The translations under genes were made by a program, and so were the position numbers. Positions 43,450 through 54,083 of a stretch of 64,000 bases of DNA are shown piece after piece. Source of the DNA: Tolypeutes matacus (Eukaryota > Chordata > Mammalia > Cingulata > Chlamyphoridae); the NCBI GenBank assembly GCA_026826555.1, contig JAKSZT010000116.1:248001-312000 (forward strand), read 5' to 3'. The notes beneath the pieces are model-generated. The model made no database searches. It was not told where the DNA came from and worked only from the letters and a program-made list of their open reading frames with translations. The first letter of the stretch is position 1, and each line of letters opens with the position of its first letter.

Positions 43450-45008
43450 CACAGTAAAGGAGTAATAAACTTAGTTTCAGCTGAAGAAGGATTGACAGCT
43501 GTACTGCTTTTGGTAATGGCCTTAAGTTCTGTTACAGGGTGGAGTGAACTGCTCTGTTGCTGACTTGGTAGATTTGAGCAAGGCTGGGAAATGTGCTCAT
43601 ATTGTTTGTCTGAGGGCCCTGAGCAAGGCCCGCTTGGAAGTTTACCAACTTATTAATGAGACTACAATTTTTATTATATTTAGAATGGCATTCCTTAGCC
43701 CTGCATAACCCTTTGTCATTTTGAACACTCAAGAGTTGGTATTGATTTATTATTGCTGCTAAATGGAACTCTTACACTAGTTTTGGCTTGGCAATGTTTT
43801 TTCATATGACCTGATTTCTCACATTTAAAGCAATTTAAATTATTAACAATAGGACTACATCCCTTAAGAGCAGCTGCAAGAAGGTTATTTATAGATATTA
43901 GGCCCAATGTTTTGGCATGTTTTTATATAATCCTGTAAAGTACTTCCATTTGCCTTTATTGGACATAAAGCCTTTTTACATTCACTGTTAGCATTAATAA
44001 AAGCCAACATTTGATAAGCATTTCTTTAAGATCAGACTGAGTTAATGTCTTGTTGACTATATCTACCAGCCTTGCTACAAATTCAGCATAGGGTTCAGTA
44101 TTTACTTTATCAATTTTTGAAAATGATTGTACAGTCTGTCCAGGGGTGGAGATTCATCACCAGGCAACTAGGCAGAACAATCACACTTGTCAAATGGCAA
44201 TATTATCATAATGAAGTTGGCGAGGACTTTCAGCCCATTGACGTGCTCCTAATATTTGTTCAATAGTAATAGGCACAGGTGGATTTTGCTGTTGAAATCA
44301 TCATGCTACCATATTAGCTTCATCAGCTCACCAAGTTTTAAATTGTAAAAATTCTGCTGAATTAAGAACAGCTTGAGCTAACAAATCCCAATGCCAGGGT
44401 TTTATTCTGTTTGATTGTGCCTTTTCTTGCACCAATTCTGAGTATAAGGAGAATCTGAAACATATTGAGTGCATGCTTGTTTTAATTCTTTGATAGTATT
44501 AAAAGGAATAGGACCATGCTCATATTGTACACCCCCTTGGGGATCATTAGCATCTACTGGACTTTGAGTTACTGTTACTGGAAAAGTGATAAAAAAAATT
44601 ACATAGCCTCTGAATTTCCTCCTCTAATTCCCCGTGCTATACTTTTCATAATTGAAGAGGATGGCACTGGCAAAAAAACACAGAAACTTTTGGACGGTCA
44701 TCAAATGTTGTAAATAATGGATTAATAGATAGCTTAGGAAGCACAGACACTGGTTTAAAACACAATAAATCATCATTTGGAGCGAATGTCTTAATGACCA
44801 CAGGAAAAGTTCGATAAACTCCCTTTCTTATTTTTTCTTTTTATTAGAAATGAGTTTATCTATTTTTGCCTGTTCATTATTTTTTTCAGATATATTTTCA
44901 TTAAAATTATAATTATCTTGTTCTGCCACAGTGTTAGCAATAGCAGTATCCCTTTTAATATCTTCATTTTTATCTGATTGTAATGGTTCAAGAGCAACAG
45001 AAATAAGA
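43450..45008 (-). pseudogene. gag: ERV-A gag pseudogene (copy 2)
   Basis: On the minus strand, capsid (about 44750-43920) and nucleocapsid. The first knuckle lies in 43716-43907 and reads CFKCEKSGHMKKHC, an intact CX2CX4HX4C. The second is a damaged segment in 43532-43732. Matrix is truncated by the satellite junction at about 45008. Several frameshifts. Confidence 0.8.
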
Positions 45009-48000
45009 TTTCTTTACTTTACAAACCTCAATGAGTTTTGTGTTTTATTTGCTGCTATGCATGTGTTTTCCCTTACAATTATCTTCAAAACACTGGTTTT
45101 ACCTAACACATTGTGAATGCAGGAGGTACGTCAACTTTGAAACCTAAGTAAGATACTTGTTTGTTTGGGTGCTGTATTAGTCAGCCAAAGGGGTGCTAAT
45201 GTGAAATACCAAAAATGGGTTGGTCTTTATACAGGGTATTTATTTGGGGTAGAAGTCCACAGATACCAGGCCACAAAGTGTTAAGTTCCTTCTCTCACCA
45301 CAGTTCATTGTCACGTGTTAGAGCAAGACAGCTGCTGGCATCTGCCAGGGTTCAGACTTCTGGGGTTCCTCTCTTCCTGGGGCTGCTTTTCTCTCCGGGC
45401 TCAGCTCCTGTTTCCTCCACAAGGTCAGCTGTAGATTATCAGGAGAATGGCTTGCTTCTCTTCTCCTGGGGCTTTCTTTCCAACATCAAAACTGCTTCTC
45501 AAAAGACTGCTTCTCAAAAGACTGCTTCAACTGTCCTTTGCCTTGCCTTTTATATTCAATTCCCCACCCACCAAGGGGTGGGGTTTAATGCCCTAATCCT
45601 AACCTAATCATGCCCAGATTAACAGATCAGTTTACAAGCATGATTCAATTATATTTTTGGAATTCATAATTACATCAAATTCCCCAACGGTTACAGGTGC
45701 TATGCACTTTCTTTCCCTCACAATCATTTTAAAAACACTGCTTTTACCTAATGCTACACCAATGCAGTAGTTTCATCAACTTTCAAATCTAAGCAAGATT
45801 TGTGTTTTGTTTGGTGGTATGCATGTGTTTTCATGCAAAATCAACTTTAAAACACTTTTGTTATCTAGCACATTATGAATGCAGGAGGTAAGTAAAATTT
45901 GAAAGATAAATAAGGTACTTGGTGTTTTTTTGTGGCTATGCACATGCTTTCACTAACAGTGTCTAAACCCTGCTTTTACAAGGTGAATGCTGCAGTTTCT
46001 CACTTTAGAAATCTAAATAAGTTTCTTTCTTTTGCTGCTTTGCAAGTGTTTTCACTTACAGTCAACTTCAAAGCACTGCTTTTCCCTAATTCTGGGTGAA
46101 TGTAGTCAATTTTTCAGTTTAGAAAACCAAAAAATAAACTTGTTGCATTGGCTGCTTTGCACATGTTTTCAATTAAACTCAATGTTAAGACATGGTTTCA
46201 CTTAACTCTCTGTAAATGCAGGAGGTACTTCAAGTTTGAAAGGTAAGTAAGATGATTGTTTGTTTGGCTGGTATCACTTGCTTTCACTCCATGTGCCTGC
46301 ACACTGCTTTTCCTAATGCTAAGCCAATGCAGTAGTTTCTTTACTTTACAAGTCTAAATAAGATTTGTGTTTTGTTTGTTGCTATGCATGTGTTTTCCCT
46401 TACAATTAATTTTGAAACTCTGGTTTTATGTAACACGCTGTGAATGCAGGAGGTACTTCAACTTTGAAACCTAAGTAAGATACTTGTTTGTTTGGATGCT
46501 ATGCACTTGCTTTCACTCACAATCAATGTAAAAACACTGCTTTTACCTAATGCTATGCCAATGCAGTAGTTTCTACACATTTCAAATCTAAGTAAAATTT
46601 CAATTTTGTTTGCTGGTATGCATGTGTTCTCACTTAAAATCATCTTCAAAATACTGGTTTTACCTAACACTCCATGAATACAGGAGGTACTACAACTTTG
46701 AAACCTAAGTAAGATACTTGTTTGTTTGGTGGATTGCAATTTCCTTCACTCACCATGACTACACACTGCTTTTTCCTAATGCTATGCCAATGCAATTGTT
46801 TCTTTACTATTCAAATCTAAATAAGATTTGTGTTTCATTTGCTGGTATGCATGTGTTTTCATTTAAAATCATCTTCAAAACCCTCGTTTTACCTAACACG
46901 CTGTGAATGCAGGAAGTACTTCAACTTTGACACGTAAGTAAGATACTGGTTTTTTTGGCTGCTATGCACTTACTTTCACTTTCTGTGCCAACACAGTGCT
47001 TTTCTTAATGCTACATCAATGCAGTAGTTTCTTTACTTTATAAATTTCAATAAGATTTGTGTTTTATTTGCTGCTATGCATGTGATTTTGCTTGCAATTA
47101 TCTTCAAAACTCTGGTTTTACCTAACATGCTGTGAAAGCAAGTGTACTTCAACTTTGAAACATAAGTAAGATACTTGTTTGTTTGGCTGCTATGCACTTG
47201 CTTTCGCTTTCTGTGCCAACACAGTGCTTTTCCTAATGCTACACGAATGCAGTAGTTTCTTTACTTTAAAAATCTTAATAATATTTTTGTTTATTTTCTG
47301 CTATTCGTGCGTTTTCACTTACAATTATCTTCAAAACTGGTTTTACTTAACATGCTGTGAATGCAGGAGGTACTTCAACTTTGCAATGTAAGTAAGATAT
47401 TTGATTTTTGCCTGCTATGCACTTGGTATCACTCCCTATGCCAAAACACTGCTTTTTCCAGATGCTGTGCTCAAGGAGTAGTTTTTTACTTTACAAATCT
47501 AAATAAGATTTGTGTTTTACTGGCAGCTATGCATGTGTTTTCACTTAAAATTATCTTCAAAACTCTCATTTTACCTATCACGGTGTGAATGCAGGAGATA
47601 TTTCAACTTCGAAACATAAGTAAGATACTTGTTTGTTTGACTGCTATACACTTGGTTTCACTCATAATCATTGTAAAACTTTGCTTTTTCCTCATGTTAT
47701 GCCAGTGCAATGGTTACTTCACTTCTCAAATCTAAGTAAGATTTCTGTTTTGTTTGCTGCTATACATGTGTTTTCACTTAAAATCATCTTCAAATCTCTT
47801 GTTTTACCTAACACTCTGTGAATGCAGGAGGTAATTCAAGTTTGAATGCTAAATAAGATACTTGTTTGTGTGGTTGCTATTCACTTGCTTTCACACACAA
47901 TGTCAAAACCCTGCTTTTACAATGGCAATGCTGCAGTGTTTTCACTTTGGAAATCTAAGTAAGTTTCTTTCTTTTGTTACTATGCATGTGTTTTCACTTA

Positions 48001-48141
48001 CAATGAACTTCAAAACACAGTTTTTTCTGCTAAGGCTGGGTGAATGCAGTCAATTCTTCAGTTTAGAAAACTAATAAAGAAACTTGTTTTTTGGGTGCTT
48101 TGCACGTGTTTTCACTTAAAATCAAATTCAAGACACTGGTT
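45009..48141. repeat. Satellite array, segment 1 (~115-bp monomers)
   Basis: Tandem array of about 115-base monomers in alternating A and B types. A carries AAGATACTTGTTTGTTTGG then CACTTGCTTTCACTC; B carries AAGATTTGTGTTTT then ATGCATGTGTTTTCACTT. A-type starts at 46477, 46711, 46940, 47168, 47395 and 47624 give a dimer period of 228-234. A third C type (GTTTCTTTCTTTTGCT) occurs at 46021 and 47963. The left edge joins ERV-A gag at about 45008. The many 60-70-codon frames are products of the repeat, not genes. Confidence 0.95.
45173..45695 (-). repeat. MaLR-like solo LTR in satellite (1)
   Basis: 523 bases, TGTATTAGTCAGCC to GGTTACA on the plus strand. A perfect 5-base target duplication GGTGC flanks it (45168-45172 and 45696-45700), and the satellite monomer continues across it. 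A short internal repeat of TGCTTCTCAAAAGAC occurs near 45495-45525. Confidence 0.9.
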
Positions 48142-48627
48142 TTTAATGGAGATTTTTAAACATAGTAACTTTTATCAAAATTCCTAAGGTCTACAAAATC
48201 TGCTTAAAACAATACAACAATATTGGTCTGTGCCTGACCAATCATGCCACCATGGAGATGGCAAAAACCACCCCTAGTAAAGATTAACCCAGATCCCTTA
48301 ATGCCAACGTTAATCACAAAAATTAGCTTCTGTAATATTTCTTGCTTGCTCTGCTGGATATGGACAATTGGAGTTGCCCCTCACCCTTTATGGCATAAGA
48401 AAATTAATGCTTTGTTTTAATCAACTAATCTGATATCTGAGCACAAAAAAAGTTGCTTTATCATGCTGACCCTGCTAAAGTTCCCTATAAAAACGCACCG
48501 TGGGAAGCTGGGGCTTGCTTCTCTCCATATTGTTGGAGGAGGCCCCGTCCAGCCAGAAATAAAGGTTCCTCTCCTAATCACATTGTTTGGATGCTGAGTT
48601 TCTCTTTGGATGGAGTGTCCCACTTCA
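48142..48627 (+). repeat. ERV-C 5' LTR
   Basis: 486 bases, aligned with 53596-54083. The terminal TG has become TT. TATA box TATAAAA at 48486-48492; AATAAA at 48558-48563. Ends CACTTCA. Confidence 0.9.
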
Positions 48628-48629
48628 TT

Positions 48630-48647
48630 TGGATGCCCCAGTGAGAT
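48630..48647 (+). other. Primer-binding site (ERV-C), tRNA uncertain
   Basis: TGGATGCCCCAGTGAGAT follows the LTR by two bases. The TGGNGNCCCC...GAT pattern fits a class I primer site of tryptophan/arginine type, with changes. Confidence 0.5.
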
Positions 48648-48985
48648 TGTGGGGAGCTGGCAACACTGTGGATTTCAGGGGAAGGCCTCTGAGAAACATT
48701 CCTCAGCCCCAGAAACACCTCAGTCTGGCTAAGACACTCCGAGAGAAATTTGGCAATTTGGCTTGATGAGCTGCCTGGTCTATCCTGGTGTGTCTGGATC
48801 CAGCAGGTGCTGCAGGGTTGCTGGACGTGGCTTAAATCCCTCACCCAGGTCAGATGGTTAGACATCACCTGCAGCAACTGGGTAGTCTACAGGGGGTAGA
48901 TTACATAGATGTGTTAAATGTTAAGTGTTAATCTGTCTTGGGTCCTGCTTATTAAGCTGACTTGTATTCTGTCGTACTCATCACT

Positions 48986-50510
48986 ATGGGTCAGTCTGCT
49001 TCTTCTTGTCCAATGACTCCCCTTCACTGGTTTCTTAAGAATTTTCAGGAGATCAGAAAGGCAGAAGCTGGATATTGGGTCACGGTCAACCCCTGGGCTC
49101 TTTGGATGATCTGTGAGTTGGAATGGCCAATCTTTGAAGTTGGGTGGCCCTCTGAAGGGACCTCTGATTTACCAACCACCTACAGGGTCCAGAGAATAGT
49201 CTATGTGGAGCCCAGCCACCCAAACCAAATATCATACATCGATGTGTGGATTGAACTGTTAATTAATACCCCAAAAGGGTTAAAGTCTTGTCTTGCAGGT
49301 TGTGCGGTCCAGCCCACAATTCAGCTCCCTGCGAAACCCCACACTAAGGCCCTGGAAACCACCATACTCCAAGGGGAACTGGAAGAGCTAGTCAAGGAAC
49401 CTCCCCTGAATCGTTCCCAAACCTGGAGTCCTCTATCCCTCCCTGCACCTTTGACAGCCCCTCCTGAACCCCTCTATCCTATGATCTGCACCTCAAAGAA
49501 AACTCCCTTGGTTAGCCCTCCCCATACTCAAAAGGGGAAACCATATCAGGCACCTAGAAGAGAAGACGTGGTTCTCCTTCTGCCCTTGCTTCAGGAAGGC
49601 CCTGGGGTAGGGCATGATGGCCTCCAATTTATATTATATGCCCCTTTTCTCTTCTGCTGATCTGTACAACTGGAAGCAGCAGAACGCTCCATTTTCTGAA
49701 AAACCCCAAGGATTAATCAGTTTCCTAGAAACAATATTCTTTACCCACAACACCACTTGGGACACTTGTCATCAGCTGTTGCAGGTCCTATTCACCTCTG
49801 AAGAAAGAGGCAGGATCCAAAGGGAGGCAATAAATACAGTTTTAGACCATGACGGCTGCCCTACTACAGATCCTGCACATATTGAAAGGGTTTTTCCCTC
49901 TACCTGCCCTGAGTGGAACTATAACTCAGACCAAGTTAAGGAGGCTGTTGAGCGGTTCCACCAGATTCTTTTTTGAGGCCTTAGATCCACTGCCCTGAAG
50001 CCTACTAATCTTTCAAAGGCAAGCAAAACTATCCAAGAACCTAATGAATCACCTCAGCCTTTTTAGGAAGATTAATGGAAGCCTATCAGAATTATACTCC
50101 AATAGACCCTGAAGCTCCTAAAAACCATAGGGCAGTTAATAGAGCGTTTGTCACTCAGCCAGCTCCTGATATCTGGAAGAAGTTGCAGAGGTTGGAGTGT
50201 TTGAAGAGAAATTACTTTCTGAATTAATGGAGGTGGCTCAGAAGTTGTTCAACAGCAGAGAAGATATGGACATTGTAAAAACTAGGAAAGGAGCCAGAGT
50301 TCTATCAAGTACCATGTCAGGTGAAAGCCCACGAGACTTTCTGACTTGGGGAGCAGCAGGGAGCCTAAGAAAAACAGGACAAAGTAGACCTGGATTAGAT
50401 AAAATCCAGTGTGCATATTGTAAAGAAAAAGGGCACTGGAAATTGAATATCCTCAATGCCAGGCCAAAATCCAGGACAGAATCGGCTCAAATCTACCCTT
50501 AACAGATTGA
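48986..50510 (+). pseudogene. gag: ERV-C gag pseudogene
   Basis: Gammaretrovirus-like core polyprotein gene. The start at 48986 gives MGQSASS; the frame is also open upstream to 48962. Matrix and the proline-rich region are open to 49660 (about 225 codons). Capsid follows in another frame (49614-49976, with PFSSADLYNWKQQN) and is broken beyond that (stops 49975-50190). The nucleocapsid has a single zinc knuckle at 50410-50451, as usual in class I, but its last Cys is replaced by Ile (CAYCKEKGHWKLNI). In class I viruses pol follows in frame after a readthrough stop; here that arrangement is lost. Confidence 0.85.
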
Positions 50511-50539
50511 CAGGGCTGGGGCTCATCAAGCCCCAGAGA

Positions 50540-50790
50540 GCCCATGGTAAAATTAAAAGTTGGGGGCAGTCCAGTTGAATTCTTGGTCGATACAGGAGCT
50601 ACGTTCTCCTCATTAAAAGCTGACCCAGAACCATGTATGGCTAAATGCACCCTAATCCAAGGAGCTACTGGAAACATGGAATCCTGCACCTGGACCACCT
50701 CCTGGACTGGGATATAGGAAAAGGTGCTGTTACACACTCTTTCCTAGTTTTGCCTGACTGCCCATACCCCTTGCTGGGCTGAGACTTGTT
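50540..50790 (+). pseudogene. pro: ERV-C protease pseudogene
   Basis: The frame reads FLVDTGATFSSL, an aspartyl-protease active site with Asp-Thr-Gly at 50589-50597. The flap and C-terminal half follow, with stops near 50716 and 50781. The DTG triad itself is intact. Confidence 0.75.
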
Positions 50791-50834
50791 ACATAAACAC
50801 AAGCACCATCTCGTTCCAGGATGGTGATGCTAAG

Positions 50835-52530
50835 ATGATGTTTGGTATGCAGCCACTGACTCTTCTAGTCAACTGCCCCATCTCAGAAGAATATCTCCTA
50901 GTAAACACTAAGGGGCCGTCTGCCAACAACTGGTTGCTGCAAGAATTCCAATGTCTAGTTCCAGGAGTGTGGGTGGAAACAAACTCTCCCAGGCTGGCCA
51001 GACATCAAACACTGGTAGTAATGCAACTACTGAAAACAGCCACCCCAACCCGGGTCTGGCAATACCCAATTAGCCATAAGGCAGGCTGGGAATAGAGGGG
51101 CACATTCATTGATTGCTGGAGGTGGGCATCCTTGAACATTGCCAGGCAACCTAGGATACCCCCCTTGCTCCCCATCCAAAAGCCCGGCAGTACTGACTAC
51201 CAACCAGTACAAGACCTCCAGGAAGTCATGCATTGCAAGGGACATCAAAAAGGAGACTTCCCACAAGCAAAAGGAAACCAGCTGGCAGATGAAGCAGCAC
51301 GAGCAGCAGCCCTCCTGCCAGTAGCCCCATCAAACTGTTCCCGGCTGTCCCCACACGAGAGATGCCAGAGTTCCAGTATTCCCTGGAAGAGGTAGATAAA
51401 GAAAAAATTCTGGGGCCCCAAACAATGCAAAAAGGGTAGCTTGCCCTGCCAGATGGCAGAATTTACTTGCCAGAAACAGCAGGAAGGCTGTTAGCAAAAT
51501 GATTACACACTACTACACATATGGGAAGCACCAAGTTAACTGATCTACTGCAAAAAGACTTTTAATTCCAAACCTTGTCTATAATCAGCAAAGATCTCTC
51601 AAACCAATGTGAGGTCTGCATCAAAGTAAATAAAAAAGGAAGAATAAGAATTCCAGAGGGAAATAGGCTATGAGGATTAGAACCTGGAGAACACTCGCAA
51701 ATAGACTTTACAAACTTAAAACCAGGCAAATATGGTTACAAATATCTCCTAGTACTGGTGGACACTTTATCAGGTTGAATGGAAGCATTTCCAATGAAAG
51801 GTGAAATGGCAGCCATAGTTGTTAAAAAATTAATATCTGAGGTTATACCAAGGTTTGGGCTACCCCTAAGAGTGGGGTCAGACCACTGCCCAGCCTTTGT
51901 AGCAGTGGTGACTCAGCAATTGCCTAAGGCCCTGGGAATAAATTGGAAATTACATTGTGTAATTTCATTTAGGGTCAATTTACATTTTGACCCTAAAGCT
52001 CAGGACAGGTAAAGAAGATGAACTGCACCTTGAAGGATGCACTAACTAAGTTGGCTTTGGAGTCTGGTGAAAACAGGGTGAGTCTCCTTCCCTTTGCCCT
52101 TCTAAAGGCAGGTGCACCCGTATGGGCAAGGATAAAGCCTTGCAAAATTATGTTCAGCAGACCTCCACCCCTATTACTTAAGATAGGATTAGAAACCATG
52201 ACTGAATTTGACAAGGAATATCTCTTTTCCTCCCTAAAGTTTCTCAACCAGATTAGAAAGAAAGTAAATAAAACTGTACAATCTGCACATTCTCCTCTTT
52301 CTGGGATTAACTTCACTCCTTTGCAGGCCTAACCAGGAGATCTAGTCTGGATATGAAAACTCCAAGCTGAGACCCTTGAACCTCGTTGGATGGGCCCATA
52401 TGAGGTGTTCCTCATGACCCCTACAGCTGTGAAAGTTGCAGGAAAGAAACACTGGATACATGCATCTCATTTAAAACTTGCCAGAAAGGATGCTGAAAAA
52501 CCAGACATTGATAAGTGGACTGTCATCTGA
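50835..52530 (+). pseudogene. pol: ERV-C pol pseudogene with RT internal deletion
   Basis: The RT N-terminal part is recognisable to 51228 (LLPIQKPGSTDYQPVQDLQEV). It joins directly, in frame, to the end of RNase H (HCKGHQKGD...GNQLADEAARAAA, 51232-51310). The RT palm with its YXDD motif and most of RNase H are absent. Integrase starts near 51470. Its core is at 51690-51970, with the [20 protein letters not shown] segment. The second-Asp motif reads SDHCPAF in place of a more usual SDNGPAF form, and Lys stands where the catalytic Glu is expected (about 51998-52020). About 35 inserted bases disturb that region. The C-terminus ends near 52530. Confidence 0.8.
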
Positions 52531-52539
52531 ACCAAAGAG

Positions 52540-53567
52540 CCTTTGAAGGTCAAGATTAGTCAAATTAAGTCAATCAAAAATGGATTTGAATTTAAAATTA
52601 GGAATAATGCTGTTGTTAATTTTCTCAGCTCTAGCCACCCCATTCTGTTTAACTCTGTATGTGTGAAATGTAATTCGTGCTGGAGATGGGGAAGTCCTAA
52701 ATACTACCCAGTCCCTTATTTAAAAACCCTGTCATATACTTTGATCTATGTGCCCTATTTGGGAAAAGCAAAAAGTTCATTCACCACTGACCCACCAGTA
52801 GAGGTTAAAAGCCATACTATGGGTGCAGCACCTGAGTAAAAAAAAGCATTAGCTGAAACTCCCTTCTATGTCTGTCCAGCTGTGGGTTCTCCAGAATGTG
52901 AGGTCCTAGGAAAATGTACTGGCATTCAGGAGAAAGTGGACATGAGCAACTTAGTGCCCTAGGCCACTAAAAATGGGTAGTCTCCATCCTTGTTCCCATT
53001 CTAGTTGGCCTTGGAATAGAAGGGTCAGTTGCTGTAGGCACTACTGCTCTAATTACCTGGGAAAAATGTAAAGTTCTCACCACACAAGTTAACTCTGACT
53101 TAAAAGATTAAAAAAATCTGTTAACCACCTGGAACAATCTCTATCCTCCCTAGCAGAGGTAGTGCTACAAAACAGGTGCGGACTAGATCTACTGTTTTTA
53201 AAACAAGGTGGCCTATCTGTAGCCTTAGTAGAGACCTGCTGTTTTTATGTTAATCATTCAGGAATAATTAAAGAAAGTCGGTCAGTTTTATGAAACAGGC
53301 TAAAAGAATGAGAAGAATTATGATCTAGAGATATAAATTGGTATGAAGAACTGTTTTCCTGGTCTCCCTGGTTAACAACTATGCTCTCAGCAGCCATAGG
53401 ACCCCTGATGCTGGTAATACTCGGATTTCTGATAGGGTCCTGCCTAGTCAATTGTCTTATGTCCTATATCAAAAAAAGACTTCAGGCAATAAAATTAATG
53501 GCACTGCATGCTGCATCACTGCACACAGCATATTCCCCATTAAATAATAACACCGAATCAACAATTT
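52540..53567 (+). pseudogene. env: ERV-C env pseudogene
   Basis: Only about 1 kb remains, so much of the surface subunit is deleted. 52543-52839 is the N-terminal frame. The transmembrane subunit is visible from about 52970. It has a gammaretrovirus-type immunosuppressive-region segment ([10 protein letters not shown], about 53185) followed by a CX6CC-type motif whose first Cys is Ser (SVALVETCC). The membrane span (IGPLMLVILGFLIGSCLV) lies in the frame 53381-53569, and a short tail ends just before the polypurine tract. Several stops lie between these parts. Confidence 0.8.
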
Positions 53568-53595
53568 GATTCCATTGCAAAACAGGAGTGGGGAA

Positions 53596-54083
53596 TGTAA
53601 TGGGTATTTTTAAATATAGTTTTATGGATGCAAATTCCTAAGGCCTACAAAACCTACTTAAAACAATACCCCAGATATACATCCATGCCTGACCAATCAT
53701 GCCACCATGGAGATGGCAAAAACCACCTTAGTAAAGATTAACCCAGACCCTGTTAATGCCGAAGCTAATCACAAAAATTAGCTTCTGTAATATTGCTTGC
53801 TTGATCTGCTGGAAATGGACAATTGAAGCTGCCCCTAACCCTTTCTGGCATAAGAGAATTAATGCTTTGTTTTAATCAACTAATCTGATATCTGGGCACA
53901 AAGTAAAGTTGCTTTATCATGCTGACCCTGTTTAAATTCCCTATAAAAACCCAGCACGGGAAGCCAGGGATTGGTTCTCTCCATACTGCTGCAGAAGGGC
54001 CTGGCCAGCTAGAAATAAAGGTTCCTCTCCTAATCACATTGCCTGGGTGCTGAGTTTCTAACTGGATGAAGTGTCCCACTTCA
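53596..54083 (+). repeat. ERV-C 3' LTR
   Basis: 488 bases, TGTAATGGG to CACTTCA, preceded by a purine tract (AAAACAGGAGTGGGGAA). TATA and AATAAA match those in the 5' LTR (CCTATAAAAACCC near 53940; AATAAA near 54014). The visible differences between the two LTRs are moderate, so the insertion is not recent. Confidence 0.9.

Larger units (their letters stand above)
39288..45008 (-). mobile_element. ERV-A copy 2: inverted pol-less provirus, 5' end missing
   Basis: Reading the minus strand: gag (45008 to 43450), AT-rich spacer, end-of-pol remnant, shortened env and 3' LTR. The 5' LTR and matrix start are cut off where satellite begins. Like copy 1 it lacks RT and integrase, but it has no telomeric block and keeps about 700 bases of spacer that copy 1 lost. 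Confidence 0.85.
48142..54083 (+). mobile_element. ERV-C: class I (gammaretrovirus-like) provirus in satellite
   Basis: 5.94 kb with both LTRs, primer site, gag, protease, deleted pol, env and polypurine tract. The satellite breaks at CACTGGTT before the element and resumes GTTTCACATAACTC after it, as in an uninterrupted monomer, with a short GTT(T) duplication. All genes are inactivated by stops, frameshifts and deletions. Confidence 0.9.
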
